Of a stretch of DNA of 64,000 nucleotides, positions 17,668-26,638 are shown piece by piece. The stretch comes from Hoeflea_A sp039025395 (GTDB taxonomy: Bacteria; Pseudomonadota; Alphaproteobacteria; Rhizobiales; Rhizobiaceae). The notes under the pieces are model-generated. The model was not told the origin of the DNA. It did not search any database and worked only from the letters and a program-made list of their open reading frames with translations. Every line of letters begins with the position of its first letter. The stretch's first letter is position 1. A program made the translations under genes and the position numbers. The DNA lies in contig JBCCOK010000010.1 in assembly GCA_039025395.1 (NCBI GenBank), forward strand, positions 1 through 64,000, in the 5' to 3' direction.

Positions 17668-18909
17668 TCACTCGGTGCCATCGATTTCGACACGCGTCAC
17701 CACCTTAGAGGTCATCTCTAGGGTACGATGGACCGGGCATTTGTCCGCTATCTCGGCAATCTTGTCGCGCAGATCCTCCGACACGGTCCCATCGACAATA
17801 ATTTTCCTCTCGAAACGGTCGATCTTTCCGCCCTTTGCCTGTTGCTCCGATGCGCACTCGACGCAATCCGTCGCATGAACCTTGGCGTGGGACACATCAA
17901 CTGAAATACGTCCGAGGTCTGCTTTTTTCCGGTTCGCATACATACGCAAAGTCATCGATGTACAGGCACCCAGTGCAGCGGAGAGGAAATCATAGGGCGA
18001 CGGACCCGAATCAAGGCCACCGAAGCTTACAGGTTCGTCGGCAAAGAAGCGGTGCTTGCCTGCATGGACCGTGTTTTGAAACTTGCCTTCGCCCGTTTCC
18101 GTCACCCGAACGGCTTCGATATCGCTGGTGCCCTGAGGCGTATCCTCGACGATATAGCGTGATGCCCACGTCGCGATCATGGACGCCGCATAGGCAGCAT
18201 CGGGCGCCTTGCTGATGAGGTGATCGGCCTTGTCAAGAGAAACGAAGCTCTTTGGATGTTTCGCAGCGCTGAAGATCGTTGCCGCGTTTTCGATGCCTAC
18301 GGTCTCGTCGATGGGCGAGTGCAGAACCATCAGCGGTTTGCGCATTTTGGCAATACGCTCCGTTAAAGCACTTTCGCGAACGTCGTCAAGAAACTGTTTT
18401 TGAATGGTAAATGGCCGTCCAGCCAGATTGACTGTCGCTTCACCGTTCGCTTCGATCTCTTCCAGTTTCGATCCGAAATTGTGGACCACATGGGCGGCAT
18501 CGGCCGGTGCTCCGATGGTTGCAACGGCCTTCACCTCTGGCACGTCTGCGGCAACCGCAAGCACGGCTGCACCTCCAAGTGAATGGCCGATCAGGATCGA
18601 AGGTGCCTCAAAATTCGCTCGCAGATACTCGACCGCAGACCTAAGGTCGGCGACATTCGACGAAAAATTGGTCGACGCGAACTCGCCGTCGCTCGATCCG
18701 AGCCCCGTGAAGTCAAAGCGCAATACGGCAATTCCTGCACGCGCAAGCTCGGCTGCCACCCGCTTTGCAGCAAGAATGTCCTTCGTACAGGTGAAACAAT
18801 GGGCAAACAGAGCGTAGGCGCGCACATGCTCGGTCGGTATATCAAGCCGCGCAGCCAGTATCGCACCGGAATGTCCGTTGAATTCGGCCTTTATTGATGT
18901 GGACGACAT
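17668..18909 (-). CDS. alpha/beta hydrolase-OsmC fusion protein
   Basis: A 413-residue two-domain protein. Residues 1-255 are a serine hydrolase with the nucleophile elbow GHSLGG near residue 108 and a late His in DKADHL; residues 270-410 are an OsmC/YhfA-like domain. The OsmC part keeps two separated cysteines, in LGACTSMTLRMYA and KCPVHRTLE, the usual peroxidatic pair of thiol-dependent hydroperoxide reductases. The fusion is known in many proteobacteria. Role is inferred: ester hydrolysis coupled to organic hydroperoxide reduction, probably in the cytoplasm since no signal peptide is seen. It begins 39 bases after the ccmH stop, so read-through is possible. Confidence 0.88.
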   Translation of the reverse strand: MSSTSIKAEFNGHSGAILAARLDIPTEHVRAYALFAHCFTCTKDILAAKRVAAELARAGIAVLRFDFTGLGSSDGEFASTNFSSNVADLRSAVEYLRANFEAPSILIGHSLGGAAVLAVAADVPEVKAVATIGAPADAAHVVHNFGSKLEEIEANGEATVNLAGRPFTIQKQFLDDVRESALTERIAKMRKPLMVLHSPIDETVGIENAATIFSAAKHPKSFVSLDKADHLISKAPDAAYAASMIATWASRYIVEDTPQGTSDIEAVRVTETGEGKFQNTVHAGKHRFFADEPVSFGGLDSGPSPYDFLSAALGACTSMTLRMYANRKKADLGRISVDVSHAKVHATDCVECASEQQAKGGKIDRFERKIIVDGTVSEDLRDKIAEIADKCPVHRTLEMTSKVVTRVEIDGTE

Positions 18910-18948
18910 TGCCCGCCTCCCTGCTGCTTTTTTGCAGGTGCGAGCCTA

Positions 18949-19431
18949 TCAGTTGTCGTGATCACGCGAACCTAAAACTTTTCGGAGATCGGCCTGCTCT
19001 TCATCTGTGAGCCTTGTTCCGGCGGTCAGGCTTTGGCTTCGTTTGGCGTTCGCGACAAGGTAGGCAAGACCACCGAGCAGGACGATTCCCGGAACCGCCC
19101 ACAGAAGCAGGTTCTGTGGTGAAAAACTCGGCTTCAACAGGACGAATTCGCCATATCTGGAAACGATGTAACCGACCACCTCCCGGTCGCTATCCCCTTC
19201 GACCAGCCTTTGGCGAACAAGCACTCGAAGATCCTTGGCAAGTTCGGCATCGGACTCGTCGATCGACTGGTTCTGACAAACAAGGCAGCGCAGCCCGGCC
19301 GAAATGTCACGCGCCCTTAGCTCGAGAGCCGGGTCGTCGAGCATTTCATCGGGGGTTACCGCAACCGCCGGCACCAAGAGCAGCAGCAGGCTCATGACAC
19401 CAACAACGAGGCTTACCGCGAAGCGCTTCAT
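18949..19431 (-). CDS. ccmH: cytochrome c maturation protein CcmH
   Basis: A 160-residue membrane-anchored thioredoxin-like factor that helps reduce apocytochrome c CXXCH for heme attachment in the periplasm. The signal segment spans residues 4-22. The redox motif is C49-L-V-C52 within RCLVCQNQS. A C-terminal helix near 105-125 anchors it. Rhizobial literature calls this gene cycL. Its ATG overlaps the ccmF stop by 4 bases, making it the last gene of the ccmI-ccmE-ccmF-ccmH operon. Confidence 0.95.
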   Translation of the reverse strand: MKRFAVSLVVGVMSLLLLLVPAVAVTPDEMLDDPALELRARDISAGLRCLVCQNQSIDESDAELAKDLRVLVRQRLVEGDSDREVVGYIVSRYGEFVLLKPSFSPQNLLLWAVPGIVLLGGLAYLVANAKRSQSLTAGTRLTDEEQADLRKVLGSRDHDN

Positions 19432-21413
19432 ATCTGCTGCGCGGCAGGCGCCGCCCGCTTTCTTGAGGTGGCCGGAGCGCCGATCCGGAGGCGCCGGTCA
19501 AGCAGCGAAACAATTCCGCCAACGGACATGACAATCGCCCCATACCATATGAACGTCACCCATGGCTTCCACCAGACCCGGACGACAGTAGAGCCGTCTG
19601 CGGTGTCATCGCCAAGCGAAACATAGAGCTGACTTGGCCCCAATGTGAGGATGCCGGCTTCGGTCGTCGGCATGCGCCTTGCCGTATAGATTCGCTTCGC
19701 GGAGTACATCGTGGCAAATGAGCCGCTGTCACGCGCGACCGCAAAGACCCCCTGCATTTCCGTATAGTTCGGACCGGTGTTGGGCCGCAGGCCTTCGAAT
19801 TCCAGTGTAAATGGACCGCTGGTTACAGTGTCTCCAGGCTTCATTGCCGTCACCGTCTCTGTCGAGAAAGCGGTCACGGTGACGATCCCGATCACCATAA
19901 TCCCGAGACCGAGATGGGCGAGCGCCGATCCGAAAGCCGACCGGGGCAATCCGCGGAAGCGCCGCCACATGACGGATGGCGTCGCCTTGCCAATCCCTGA
20001 GCGGTAGGCAATGTCGGTCACCGCACCGGCGATGAGCCAAATGCCAATACCGATTCCGAGCGCCGCGAGCACCGGTGCGCCGGTGGAAAAGTAGATCACA
20101 GCCAGAGTCGTCAGCAGCGCGACGCCCGCAGCGGCATAGAGCCGCTGGCTGACTGCCAGAAGGTCACCGCGCTTCCAGGCAAGCAGCGGACCGAATGGAA
20201 CGGCAAGCAGCAGGGGGATCATCAGCGGGCCGAAGGTGAGATTGAAAAAAGGCGGGCCGACCGAAATTTTTTCTCCCGTCAGTGCTTCCAGAAGCAATGG
20301 ATAAAGCGTTCCGACAAACACCGTGGCCGTTGCTGTTGTCAGGAAAAGGTTGTTGAGCACAAGCGCACCTTCGCGCGAAATCGGTGCAAACAATCCTCCC
20401 TGGCTGAGCGACTGCGCCCGCAGGGCAAAAAGGCTGAATGCCCCGCCGATAAACACGACGAGAATGCCGAGGATGAACACGCCCCGCGTTGGATCGGTGG
20501 CAAAGGCATGGACGGACGTCAGGACACCGGAGCGCACAAGAAAAGCCCCGAGGAGCGATAATGAAAACGTCATGATCGCCAATAATACGGTCCAGATTTT
20601 CAATGCCTCGCGCTTTTCCATGACAAGTGCCGAGTGGAGCAATGCCGTACCGGCGAGCCAGGGCATGAAAGAGGCATTTTCAACCGGATCCCAAAACCAC
20701 CAGCCGCCCCATCCGAGCTCGTAATATGCCCAGTAAGACCCCATCGCGATCCCAAGGGTCAGTGCCGTCCACGCCGCTAGCGTCCACGGCCGCACCCAGC
20801 GCGCCCACGCCGCATCGATGCGGCCTTCAATCAGCGCGGCAATGGCAAAGGAGAAGCAGATCGAAAAACCGACATAGCCGAGATAAAGCAGCGGCGGGTG
20901 GATTGCGAGCCCGATGTCCTGAAGAATGGGGTTGAGATCGCGGCCTTCGAACGGGGCGGGATCAAGACGCCGAAACGGATTTGACGTAAGCAACACGAAG
21001 AGCAGAAACGATACGGTGATCCAGGCCTGGACTGCGAGTACGTTGGCTTTCAGGGATGCGGGCAGATTGCCGCCGAACCATGCGACCAGCGCACTGAAGA
21101 AAACCAGGATGAGTATCCACAAAAGCATCGAGCCTTCATGGTTTCCCCACACGCCGGTAATCTTGTAGATCATCGGCTTGAGCGAATGGGAGTTTTCCCA
21201 GACATTCTGAACTGAGAAGTCCGACGTGACATAGGAGGCGGTCAGAGCGGCAAAGGACAACAAAACGAAAAGAAAGGACACGACGGCTGCAGATGAAGCG
21301 GTCTGCATCAAAGCTGCATCGCGGCGCATTGTACCGACGATGGGCAGCACCGATTGCAGCAGCGAAACCGCGAGCGCCATGATGAGCGCATAGTGTCCGA
21401 GTTCGACGATCAT
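19428..21413 (-). CDS. ccmF: heme lyase subunit CcmF
   Basis: A 661-residue polytopic membrane protein with about 15 helices, part of the CcmF-CcmH-CcmI complex that attaches heme to apocytochrome c. The tryptophan-rich WWD motif is visible (ELGWGGWWFWDPVENASFMPW, near 227-247), as is the conserved IHPPLLYLGYVG segment. Length matches CcmF. Called cycK in rhizobia. It overlaps ccmE upstream and ccmH downstream by 4 bases each, indicating tight translational coupling. Confidence 0.97.
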   Translation of the reverse strand: MIVELGHYALIMALAVSLLQSVLPIVGTMRRDAALMQTASSAAVVSFLFVLLSFAALTASYVTSDFSVQNVWENSHSLKPMIYKITGVWGNHEGSMLLWILILVFFSALVAWFGGNLPASLKANVLAVQAWITVSFLLFVLLTSNPFRRLDPAPFEGRDLNPILQDIGLAIHPPLLYLGYVGFSICFSFAIAALIEGRIDAAWARWVRPWTLAAWTALTLGIAMGSYWAYYELGWGGWWFWDPVENASFMPWLAGTALLHSALVMEKREALKIWTVLLAIMTFSLSLLGAFLVRSGVLTSVHAFATDPTRGVFILGILVVFIGGAFSLFALRAQSLSQGGLFAPISREGALVLNNLFLTTATATVFVGTLYPLLLEALTGEKISVGPPFFNLTFGPLMIPLLLAVPFGPLLAWKRGDLLAVSQRLYAAAGVALLTTLAVIYFSTGAPVLAALGIGIGIWLIAGAVTDIAYRSGIGKATPSVMWRRFRGLPRSAFGSALAHLGLGIMVIGIVTVTAFSTETVTAMKPGDTVTSGPFTLEFEGLRPNTGPNYTEMQGVFAVARDSGSFATMYSAKRIYTARRMPTTEAGILTLGPSQLYVSLGDDTADGSTVVRVWWKPWVTFIWYGAIVMSVGGIVSLLDRRLRIGAPATSRKRAAPAAQQI

Positions 21414-21865
21414 TGCCGATCCACCGCTTCGTTACCCTGCCAGTGGCCCTGCTTTTTGAGCGCGTCGGCCACCTCCTTGGGCATGTAGGTCTCATCGTGT
21501 TTGGCAAGAACCGTATCTGCTACGAAGAGCGTGTTTCCGGGCGAGAACATGCCCTCCACAACGACGCCTTGGCCTTCACGGAAGAGATCCGGCAGTATGC
21601 CGGAATAGCTGATGGTCACTGTGTTTGCCGTGTCGGTAACGGAGAATTCGACTGCAGTTCCTTCGCCGCGCACGACTGAATCTTCCGCCACCAGCCCGCC
21701 GAGGCGGATCCGGTCTCCAGGGCCGATCTGTTTGTCAAGGATATCGGTCGGCGAATGGAAATAGACGATCTGTTCGCTGAGCGCGAATAGCACAAGGATC
21801 ACGGCAACACCGATGACGCCTACACCGCCGCCAATAGTGGCCAGTCTTTGTTGCTTGCGAGTCAT
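21410..21865 (-). CDS. ccmE: heme chaperone CcmE
   Basis: A 151-residue periplasmic heme chaperone with an N-terminal anchor helix (about 10-30) and an OB-fold beta domain. The heme-binding His123 is in AKHDETYMP, with the conserved Tyr127. It takes heme from CcmC and hands it to the CcmF complex. Rhizobial name cycJ. It overlaps ccmI and ccmF by 4 bases each. Confidence 0.97.
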   Translation of the reverse strand: MTRKQQRLATIGGGVGVIGVAVILVLFALSEQIVYFHSPTDILDKQIGPGDRIRLGGLVAEDSVVRGEGTAVEFSVTDTANTVTISYSGILPDLFREGQGVVVEGMFSPGNTLFVADTVLAKHDETYMPKEVADALKKQGHWQGNEAVDRQ

Positions 21866-23007
21866 TGGTCAGCCTTCTCTGGACCTATTCCAAACTGTGT
21901 CGCAGCCTGCGTCAAGGCTTGTCGCCCGGTGGTTCCAGCGGCAAAATGTTGCATGGCGCGTTGCAGTGCATCATCTGCCAGCTCCGTCTGGCCAAGCACC
22001 ATGTAGGAGCGTAAGAGCTGCAGCCAACCTTCAATGTCGTCGGGATTTTCCCTGAGTCTGGCATCGAGCCCGGCAACCATACCGCCGATCATCTCACGGC
22101 GTTCCGCGGCACTCATCGCCTCGGCCGCAGCAATCTGGTCCATATCCGGTCCGGCGGGTCCGCCTTCACCGTCTGAACCGATCGTACGGTCGAGCTCGGC
22201 GATTTGCTGGCGCAATTGCGGCATCCACGGATCGTTGGGTGCCGATCTTGCCGCTAACGCGCGGAACCGTGTCCGGGCTTCGACAGCCTGTCCTTCCTGC
22301 GCGAGGCCAAGTGCCAGAAAAAATGCGGACAGCGGGTTGTCCGGTTCAAGTGCGTCCGCCGCCTGGAATTGAGTCTGAACCTCTGCGGTCACGATACCGC
22401 CGGTCTGGGCAAACATTGCTTGCCCGAGGCCCGCGTGACGCTCTGCGCTTGGACCAAGCAAACGGATGGCGTTGCGGTAGGCGGTTTCAGAGTCTTCCAT
22501 GCGGCCCATGTTGAAATAGATCGGCGCTAGAACCTCCCATCCGCGTCCGTCGTCCGGATTGCTTGCCAAATGGGTTTCCGCCCGCACCACGAGGCTTGCG
22601 ATATCGGTACTGTCTTCGGGATCGGCCTGAATGCGGGCCGCGAGCGGTTGCGCCGGCATGTCCGGTGAACCGATCGCGAGATACGCTGCGACCGCCATGA
22701 CCGGCAAGAACACGATCACGACGTAACGCGCCGCGCCGGCCAGCGTCGTTCCTGATTTCGTCTTGCCGCCGGTCTCTTTGGTTGCCTTGAGCAGCCTGCG
22801 GCCGACCTCGGCACGGGCGTATTCAGCCTGCTCTCCTGACAGCAAACCCGCATCGATGTCACGATCGATCTCACGCAGCTGGTCATGATAGACCTCTGCG
22901 TCATATTCCCGTTCTTCCGTCTGCGTTTTTGCGCTCCGGGCGAGCGGTATAAGCAGACATAGCGTGGCGGCCACTGTCAAAATGGCAGCCATGACCCAAA
23001 ACATCAT
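21862..23007 (-). CDS. ccmI: cytochrome c maturation factor CcmI
   Basis: A 381-residue membrane protein that holds apocytochrome c for the heme lyase. Two helices, near residues 4-22 and 88-108, flank a charged cytoplasmic loop, and the periplasmic part has TPR repeats (about 150-270). Rhizobial name cycH. It is the first gene of the operon. The frame opens with ATG at 23007, with ATG codons at 23004 and 22992 as alternatives; no strong ribosome site decides between them. Confidence 0.92.
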   Translation of the reverse strand: MMFWVMAAILTVAATLCLLIPLARSAKTQTEEREYDAEVYHDQLREIDRDIDAGLLSGEQAEYARAEVGRRLLKATKETGGKTKSGTTLAGAARYVVIVFLPVMAVAAYLAIGSPDMPAQPLAARIQADPEDSTDIASLVVRAETHLASNPDDGRGWEVLAPIYFNMGRMEDSETAYRNAIRLLGPSAERHAGLGQAMFAQTGGIVTAEVQTQFQAADALEPDNPLSAFFLALGLAQEGQAVEARTRFRALAARSAPNDPWMPQLRQQIAELDRTIGSDGEGGPAGPDMDQIAAAEAMSAAERREMIGGMVAGLDARLRENPDDIEGWLQLLRSYMVLGQTELADDALQRAMQHFAAGTTGRQALTQAATQFGIGPEKADQ

Positions 23008-23098
23008 CGCGACGCGCTATCTGGCCCTAATCGTTTTCCACGCCGAGCGGCATCTGCGACCCATCGGCTTTTTTGTCTGTCTATTGGAAATATGGGTT

Positions 23099-23527
23099 CT
23101 AAACAAGCGGTGTCCAGTTGCCATCGTCGCTGCGGCAAGCCGCACCGCGGGTGGTCACCGTTTCGGCCCCCTCGACAACTTTATGGACATATTGCCTGCA
23201 ATTTTGAGAACCGACCTCGTAGGGCGGCGCAGCAAACACCTCGCCGGAAATGCGGCCATCCCTGCCGGTCCAGGAGATGACCTGCCCGCTTGGCGCAACT
23301 TCCAATGCCCGGTATTCTGCTTCCAGAGCGCGCCTGCGGTCATCTGCGCTCAGCCGGGCAGAAACCGTCGGATCGATGATCCCGCCGTTCAGGGCATCAA
23401 TCACGGCGGGTGCGCCGGGCGATTGGGGTACAAAGGAATGCAAGCGGCTGTTTTGCCCGCCGGTCTGCGCACAACCGCCCACAGCAAGCAAAACCGCAAC
23501 AGCGATGCATCGCGCCGATGTACTCAT
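23099..23527 (-). CDS. small lipoprotein, RT0821/Lpp0805-like surface protein
   Basis: A 142-residue lipoprotein. The start is ATG 23527, with GGGG about 9 bases upstream; a longer frame reaches 23569 but would bury the signal peptide. The signal sequence ends at a lipobox-like VGGC (Cys18). The C-terminal half has the pattern of the 17-kDa antigen-like family RT0821/Lpp0805: a Trp-containing GQVISWTGRDG turn, then a conserved NCRQYVHKV segment and GAACRSDDGNWTP. The two late cysteines probably form a disulfide. Function is unknown; an outer-membrane surface location is inferred from the family. It lies between feuQ and ccmI, all leftward. Confidence 0.75.
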   Translation of the reverse strand: MSTSARCIAVAVLLAVGGCAQTGGQNSRLHSFVPQSPGAPAVIDALNGGIIDPTVSARLSADDRRRALEAEYRALEVAPSGQVISWTGRDGRISGEVFAAPPYEVGSQNCRQYVHKVVEGAETVTTRGAACRSDDGNWTPLV

Positions 23528-23616
23528 GAAATAGAATCCCCTGTTCAACCCTACATTGAGACTTATCATATGGCCGTATTAAGGCAGCGGGTTGTGGGCA
23601 TCATGCGCGCCAAAGA

Positions 23617-25026
23617 TTAACGAACGGCAACCGGCAGCGTCAGGATCGCGCAAAGGCCACCCAGATCGCTGCGGCTCAAAGAAACCTTGCCGTTATACTC
23701 GCCGACGATTTCCTTGATGATCGAAAGGCCGAGGCCTGTGCCGGGCTTGCTCTCGTCGAGCCGGCGGCCCCGTTTCATCGCTTCCGCCAACTGGTTTTCC
23801 GGCATGCCCGGGCCATCGTCCTCAACGGAAATCGTCAGCGTCTGGCCTGCCTCACCCTGCGTTGCCAGAGCGCTGCTTGACGTTTGGTCGGCCACCGTCA
23901 CCCTGACTTTTCCGTCGGCCCATTTCGAGCCGTTTTCCAACAGGTTACCAAGTATTTCTTCAACGTCGTGCTGTTCCATGGCAAGAAACGGCACAACATC
24001 CGGCATAATCAGCTGATACGTCGTAGCGGGGTTCAACCGCTCCATCACGCGCATAAGACGCTGCAGGCTCTGACCCGTGTCCGTTCGAACCAGAATCGAA
24101 TTCTGCTGCGCGGCGATCCGCGCGCGATCGAGATAGTGCTGGACCTGGTTTTGCATTGCGGTTGCCTGTTCATTGACGAGACGCGCGCGTTCAGGGTCCA
24201 TGTTCCGGCTTTCATTCAACAGCACCGCGATCGGAGTCTTGAGCGAATGGGCGAGATTGCCGACCTGCATTCGGGCGCGCTCAATAATGCGCCGGTTGTT
24301 GTCGATCAATGCGTTAACCTCGCCGGTAAGTGGCGCGATTTCGCGCGGAAAGCTGCCGTCGAGTGATTCGGTCTTGCCGGCGCGGATTTCTTCCAGCGAC
24401 CTGCGGATACCGTCGAGCGGCCGCAACCCGAACAGAATTGCGATTGCATTGACCATCAGACTGCCAATGCCGAACACCGCCAGGAAGAGCACGAGTTGGC
24501 GCGAGAAGGCCGAGACATCGCTGTCAAGCGCATCCATGTTGCCGGTAACCCGGAAGCGGGCGATTTCGCCATTGTCGCCCAGCAGGATCTCGGTCTCGGC
24601 TACCATCAGCTGTTCGCCGGCGTTGTCTTCCGAACGGTAGACGCGTTCGAAGCGTTCGTTGAATGGAACGAGTTCCGTGCTGACCGGTTCGACGGTTCGC
24701 TCGCCGAGCGAGACAGATGCGATCCGCTCCGACGAGCCATTGTCGATGATATTGACAATCCAGTACCAACCGCTCCCCGGCTGGGTAAAACGCAGGTCAC
24801 CCAATTGCGGCGCGCCTTCCAACACGCCGTTTTCCGACAGAGAAACCGAGTTGATGACATTGTAGAGCTGTGCGCGCAAAAGATCGCGAAATCCGCGTTC
24901 GGCACCGTTGCGGTAGAGCGTCAATATAAGGAAGCCGATAACCAGAAGCGCAATGATGGCCCACGCTGTCGCAATTGTCAGCACACGTGCGGCAAGCGAG
25001 CGGGACTTCCTGGTTTCAGCCGGCAT
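23617..25026 (-). CDS. feuQ: sensor histidine kinase FeuQ
   Basis: A 469-residue membrane kinase. Helices near residues 15-40 and 178-200 bracket a periplasmic sensor; HAMP follows, then HisKA with His260 in GNLAHSLKTPIAVLLNESRN, and an ATPase domain (EDDGPGMP, GTGLGLSII). The PhoQ-like box AHSLKTP is typical of FeuQ. Start taken as ATG 25026, overlapping feuP by 11 bases; a longer frame starts at 25059. In Sinorhizobium FeuQ activates FeuP to express the cyclic-glucan exporter gene ndvA and is restrained by FeuN. The complete feuN-feuP-feuQ order here supports the name. Confidence 0.85.
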   Translation of the reverse strand: MPAETRKSRSLAARVLTIATAWAIIALLVIGFLILTLYRNGAERGFRDLLRAQLYNVINSVSLSENGVLEGAPQLGDLRFTQPGSGWYWIVNIIDNGSSERIASVSLGERTVEPVSTELVPFNERFERVYRSEDNAGEQLMVAETEILLGDNGEIARFRVTGNMDALDSDVSAFSRQLVLFLAVFGIGSLMVNAIAILFGLRPLDGIRRSLEEIRAGKTESLDGSFPREIAPLTGEVNALIDNNRRIIERARMQVGNLAHSLKTPIAVLLNESRNMDPERARLVNEQATAMQNQVQHYLDRARIAAQQNSILVRTDTGQSLQRLMRVMERLNPATTYQLIMPDVVPFLAMEQHDVEEILGNLLENGSKWADGKVRVTVADQTSSSALATQGEAGQTLTISVEDDGPGMPENQLAEAMKRGRRLDESKPGTGLGLSIIKEIVGEYNGKVSLSRSDLGGLCAILTLPVAVR

Positions 25027-25687
25027 CGCCTGGAGCCTGAATCCGGTATCCAAGCCCACGGATTGTTTCGATCATGTCCACGCCAAGCTTCTTGCGCAAG
25101 CGTCCGACAAAAACTTCAATGGTATTGGAATCGCGGTCGAAATCCTGATCGTACATGTGTTCGACGAGTTCGGTGCGCGAAACCACTTCGCCCTTGTGGT
25201 GAAGCAGATAGGACAAAAGGCGAAACTCGTGTGACGTCAGCTTGAGCGTGACGCCATCAACCGACGCCTTGGCGCCTCTCGTATCAAGCTTGAGCGGCCC
25301 GCAGACAATCTCCGAGGAGGCATGTCCCGCAGCACGCCGTATCAGAGCACGTACCCGCGCCAGCACTTCCTCAACGTGAAACGGCTTTGCGACATAGTCG
25401 TCGGCACCGGCATCGATACCTGCGACCTTGTCGCTCCAACGGTCGCGCGCCGTCAGGAGCAAGACAGGCATGGTCCTGTCCTGTGCGCGCCATTCCTCAA
25501 GCACGGTGATGCCATCCTTCTCTGGCAACCCGATATCGAGAATGACAGCGTCATAGGGTTCTGTATCGCCAAGAAAGTGGCCTTCCGAGCCATCGAAGGC
25601 CTTGTCGACCACGTAACCGGCCTCTTCGAGCGCCTCTACCAGCTGCCGGTTCAGGTCCCGGTCATCCTCGACAACAAGAAGTCGCAT
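25016..25687 (-). CDS. feuP: response regulator FeuP
   Basis: A 223-residue OmpR-family regulator. The receiver has EDD at 7-9, phospho-acceptor Asp51 in ILDIGLPEKDG and the Lys of YVAKPFHVEE; a winged-helix domain ends ETIRGLGYRIQ. It closely resembles PhoP-type regulators. It is preceded by feuN and overlaps feuQ, so the three form one unit. From work in Sinorhizobium and Rhizobium, FeuP controls osmotic adaptation through cyclic glucan export; its target genes are not in this window. Confidence 0.88.
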   Translation of the reverse strand: MRLLVVEDDRDLNRQLVEALEEAGYVVDKAFDGSEGHFLGDTEPYDAVILDIGLPEKDGITVLEEWRAQDRTMPVLLLTARDRWSDKVAGIDAGADDYVAKPFHVEEVLARVRALIRRAAGHASSEIVCGPLKLDTRGAKASVDGVTLKLTSHEFRLLSYLLHHKGEVVSRTELVEHMYDQDFDRDSNTIEVFVGRLRKKLGVDMIETIRGLGYRIQAPGDAG

Positions 25688-25708
25688 CGATTCGCTCTTT
25701 TCCCACCG

Positions 25709-25963
25709 TCACGGCCTCGCATTGACGGTCATTTTACGCCGCCGCTCGCCGTTCTGATCGCTGGCCAGGACCGTTATCTTGCAGATATCCTGACCGCCGC
25801 TCTTGGTAACCTGAACGGAGAGCAACTCTCCGTTCGTCTGATTGAGAACGCGCCGGACAGCGGCCGAACAGTCGGCGTTCTGAGCCGACGCGTCGATCGC
25901 TCCGATCGCCAGCAGCGGCATCGCCAGAATGGCGGTCAGCACTGTTTTGCGGAAACGGCTCAT
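25709..25963 (-). CDS. feuN: FeuN-like periplasmic modulator
   Basis: An 84-residue secreted protein directly before feuP. The signal peptide (residues 1-27) ends at ASA-QN; the mature 57 residues hold two cysteines (Cys32, Cys61), likely a disulfide, and basic segment GERRRK near the C terminus. The start is ATG 25963 with GAGG upstream; the longer frame to 26026 runs through a leader hairpin and is unlikely. In Sinorhizobium meliloti FeuN is an essential periplasmic protein of similar size that keeps FeuQ in check. Assignment here rests on size, signal peptide and position. Confidence 0.75.
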   Translation of the reverse strand: MSRFRKTVLTAILAMPLLAIGAIDASAQNADCSAAVRRVLNQTNGELLSVQVTKSGGQDICKITVLASDQNGERRRKMTVNARP

Positions 25964-25991
25964 ACTGTCCTCAAACCGGTTTCGTTCCGTC

Positions 25992-26024
25992 GCTGCATAC
26001 CGGGACCGGAATGCCCGGTGCAGC
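25992..26024 (-). promoter_or_regulatory. leader hairpin upstream of feuN
   Basis: GCTGC (25992-25996) and ACCGGG (25999-26004) pair with CCCGGT (26014-26019) and GCAGC (26020-26024): an 11-base stem with a 2-base bulge and 9-base loop. It lies 29-61 bases before the feuN ATG. If transcription starts upstream it would sit in the 5' leader; otherwise it could be a protein-binding dyad. No known riboswitch is recognised. Confidence 0.45.
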
Positions 26025-26143
26025 ATATATTTGGCAAGTCGGGTTCGTCTATGGGGCGAAGCGACGGATCTGCCTTGTCGTTAATGTCTACAGGATGCTT
26101 GCTGAACTAAAAATGAACGGCGCAAACGGCTCCACTGCACATA

Positions 26144-26173
26144 CCAGCGTTGTTCATCCCAGCGTTGTTCATC
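26144..26173. repeat. perfect 15-bp tandem duplication
   Basis: The unit CCAGCGTTGTTCATC occurs twice in direct tandem (26144-26158 and 26159-26173), just past the stop codon of the YcgN-type gene. It may be a recent slippage duplication. No function is evident. Confidence 0.8.
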
Positions 26174-26179
26174 GATGAC

Positions 26180-26638
26180 CTAATCCCCCACCTTCTGAAA
26201 CGGCCATTCGACGATATGGTTTTCATAGTCCTCCAGCTCCAGCTCCGCTTCTGGAACGGTTCGGCCGCGTGTCGAAACGCCTGCGTAATGAACCGTATCG
26301 GGATCGCCTGAAACAAGATGATGCCACCAGTACAGGTCGCTGCCCTCGGCGACCAGACGGTAGGCACATGTCGGCGGCAGCCACGGCAGTTCGCTCACCG
26401 ATTTCGGCGTCAGAGCAATGCATTCAGGCACCTCCGCCTGGCGATTGTCATAGTCCTTGCAGCGGCAGGTATCTGCGTCGAGCAGAGTGCAGGCCACATT
26501 GGTCCAGGCAATCTCGCCGGTATCCCAGTCCTCCAGTTTGTTCAGGCAGCATCGCCCACAACCGTCACAGAGGCTTTCCCACTGTTGTTGTGTCATTTTT
26601 TCCAGCGCCGTCGTTTTCCAGAACGGATCTGCGGTCAT
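26180..26638 (-). CDS. YcgN-type cysteine cluster protein (UPF0260)
   Basis: A 152-residue cytoplasmic protein of the YcgN/YkgJ cysteine-cluster type. The cluster CDGCGRCC sits near residues 19-26, and more cysteines follow (ACTLLD, CRCKDY, PECIAL, TCAYRL), consistent with metal or Fe-S binding. The conserved WLPPTCAYR and YWWHHLVSG segments identify the family. Biochemical role is not established. The ATG at 26638 is used; the gene is divergent from the peptidoglycan synthase gene. Confidence 0.9.
   Translation of the reverse strand: MTADPFWKTTALEKMTQQQWESLCDGCGRCCLNKLEDWDTGEIAWTNVACTLLDADTCRCKDYDNRQAEVPECIALTPKSVSELPWLPPTCAYRLVAEGSDLYWWHHLVSGDPDTVHYAGVSTRGRTVPEAELELEDYENHIVEWPFQKVGD

Noticed and set aside
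23042..23074. GCCGA...TCGGC followed by six T on the plus strand near the ccmI start
   Set aside because: Terminator-like only on the plus strand, where no gene precedes it; the stem is just five bases.
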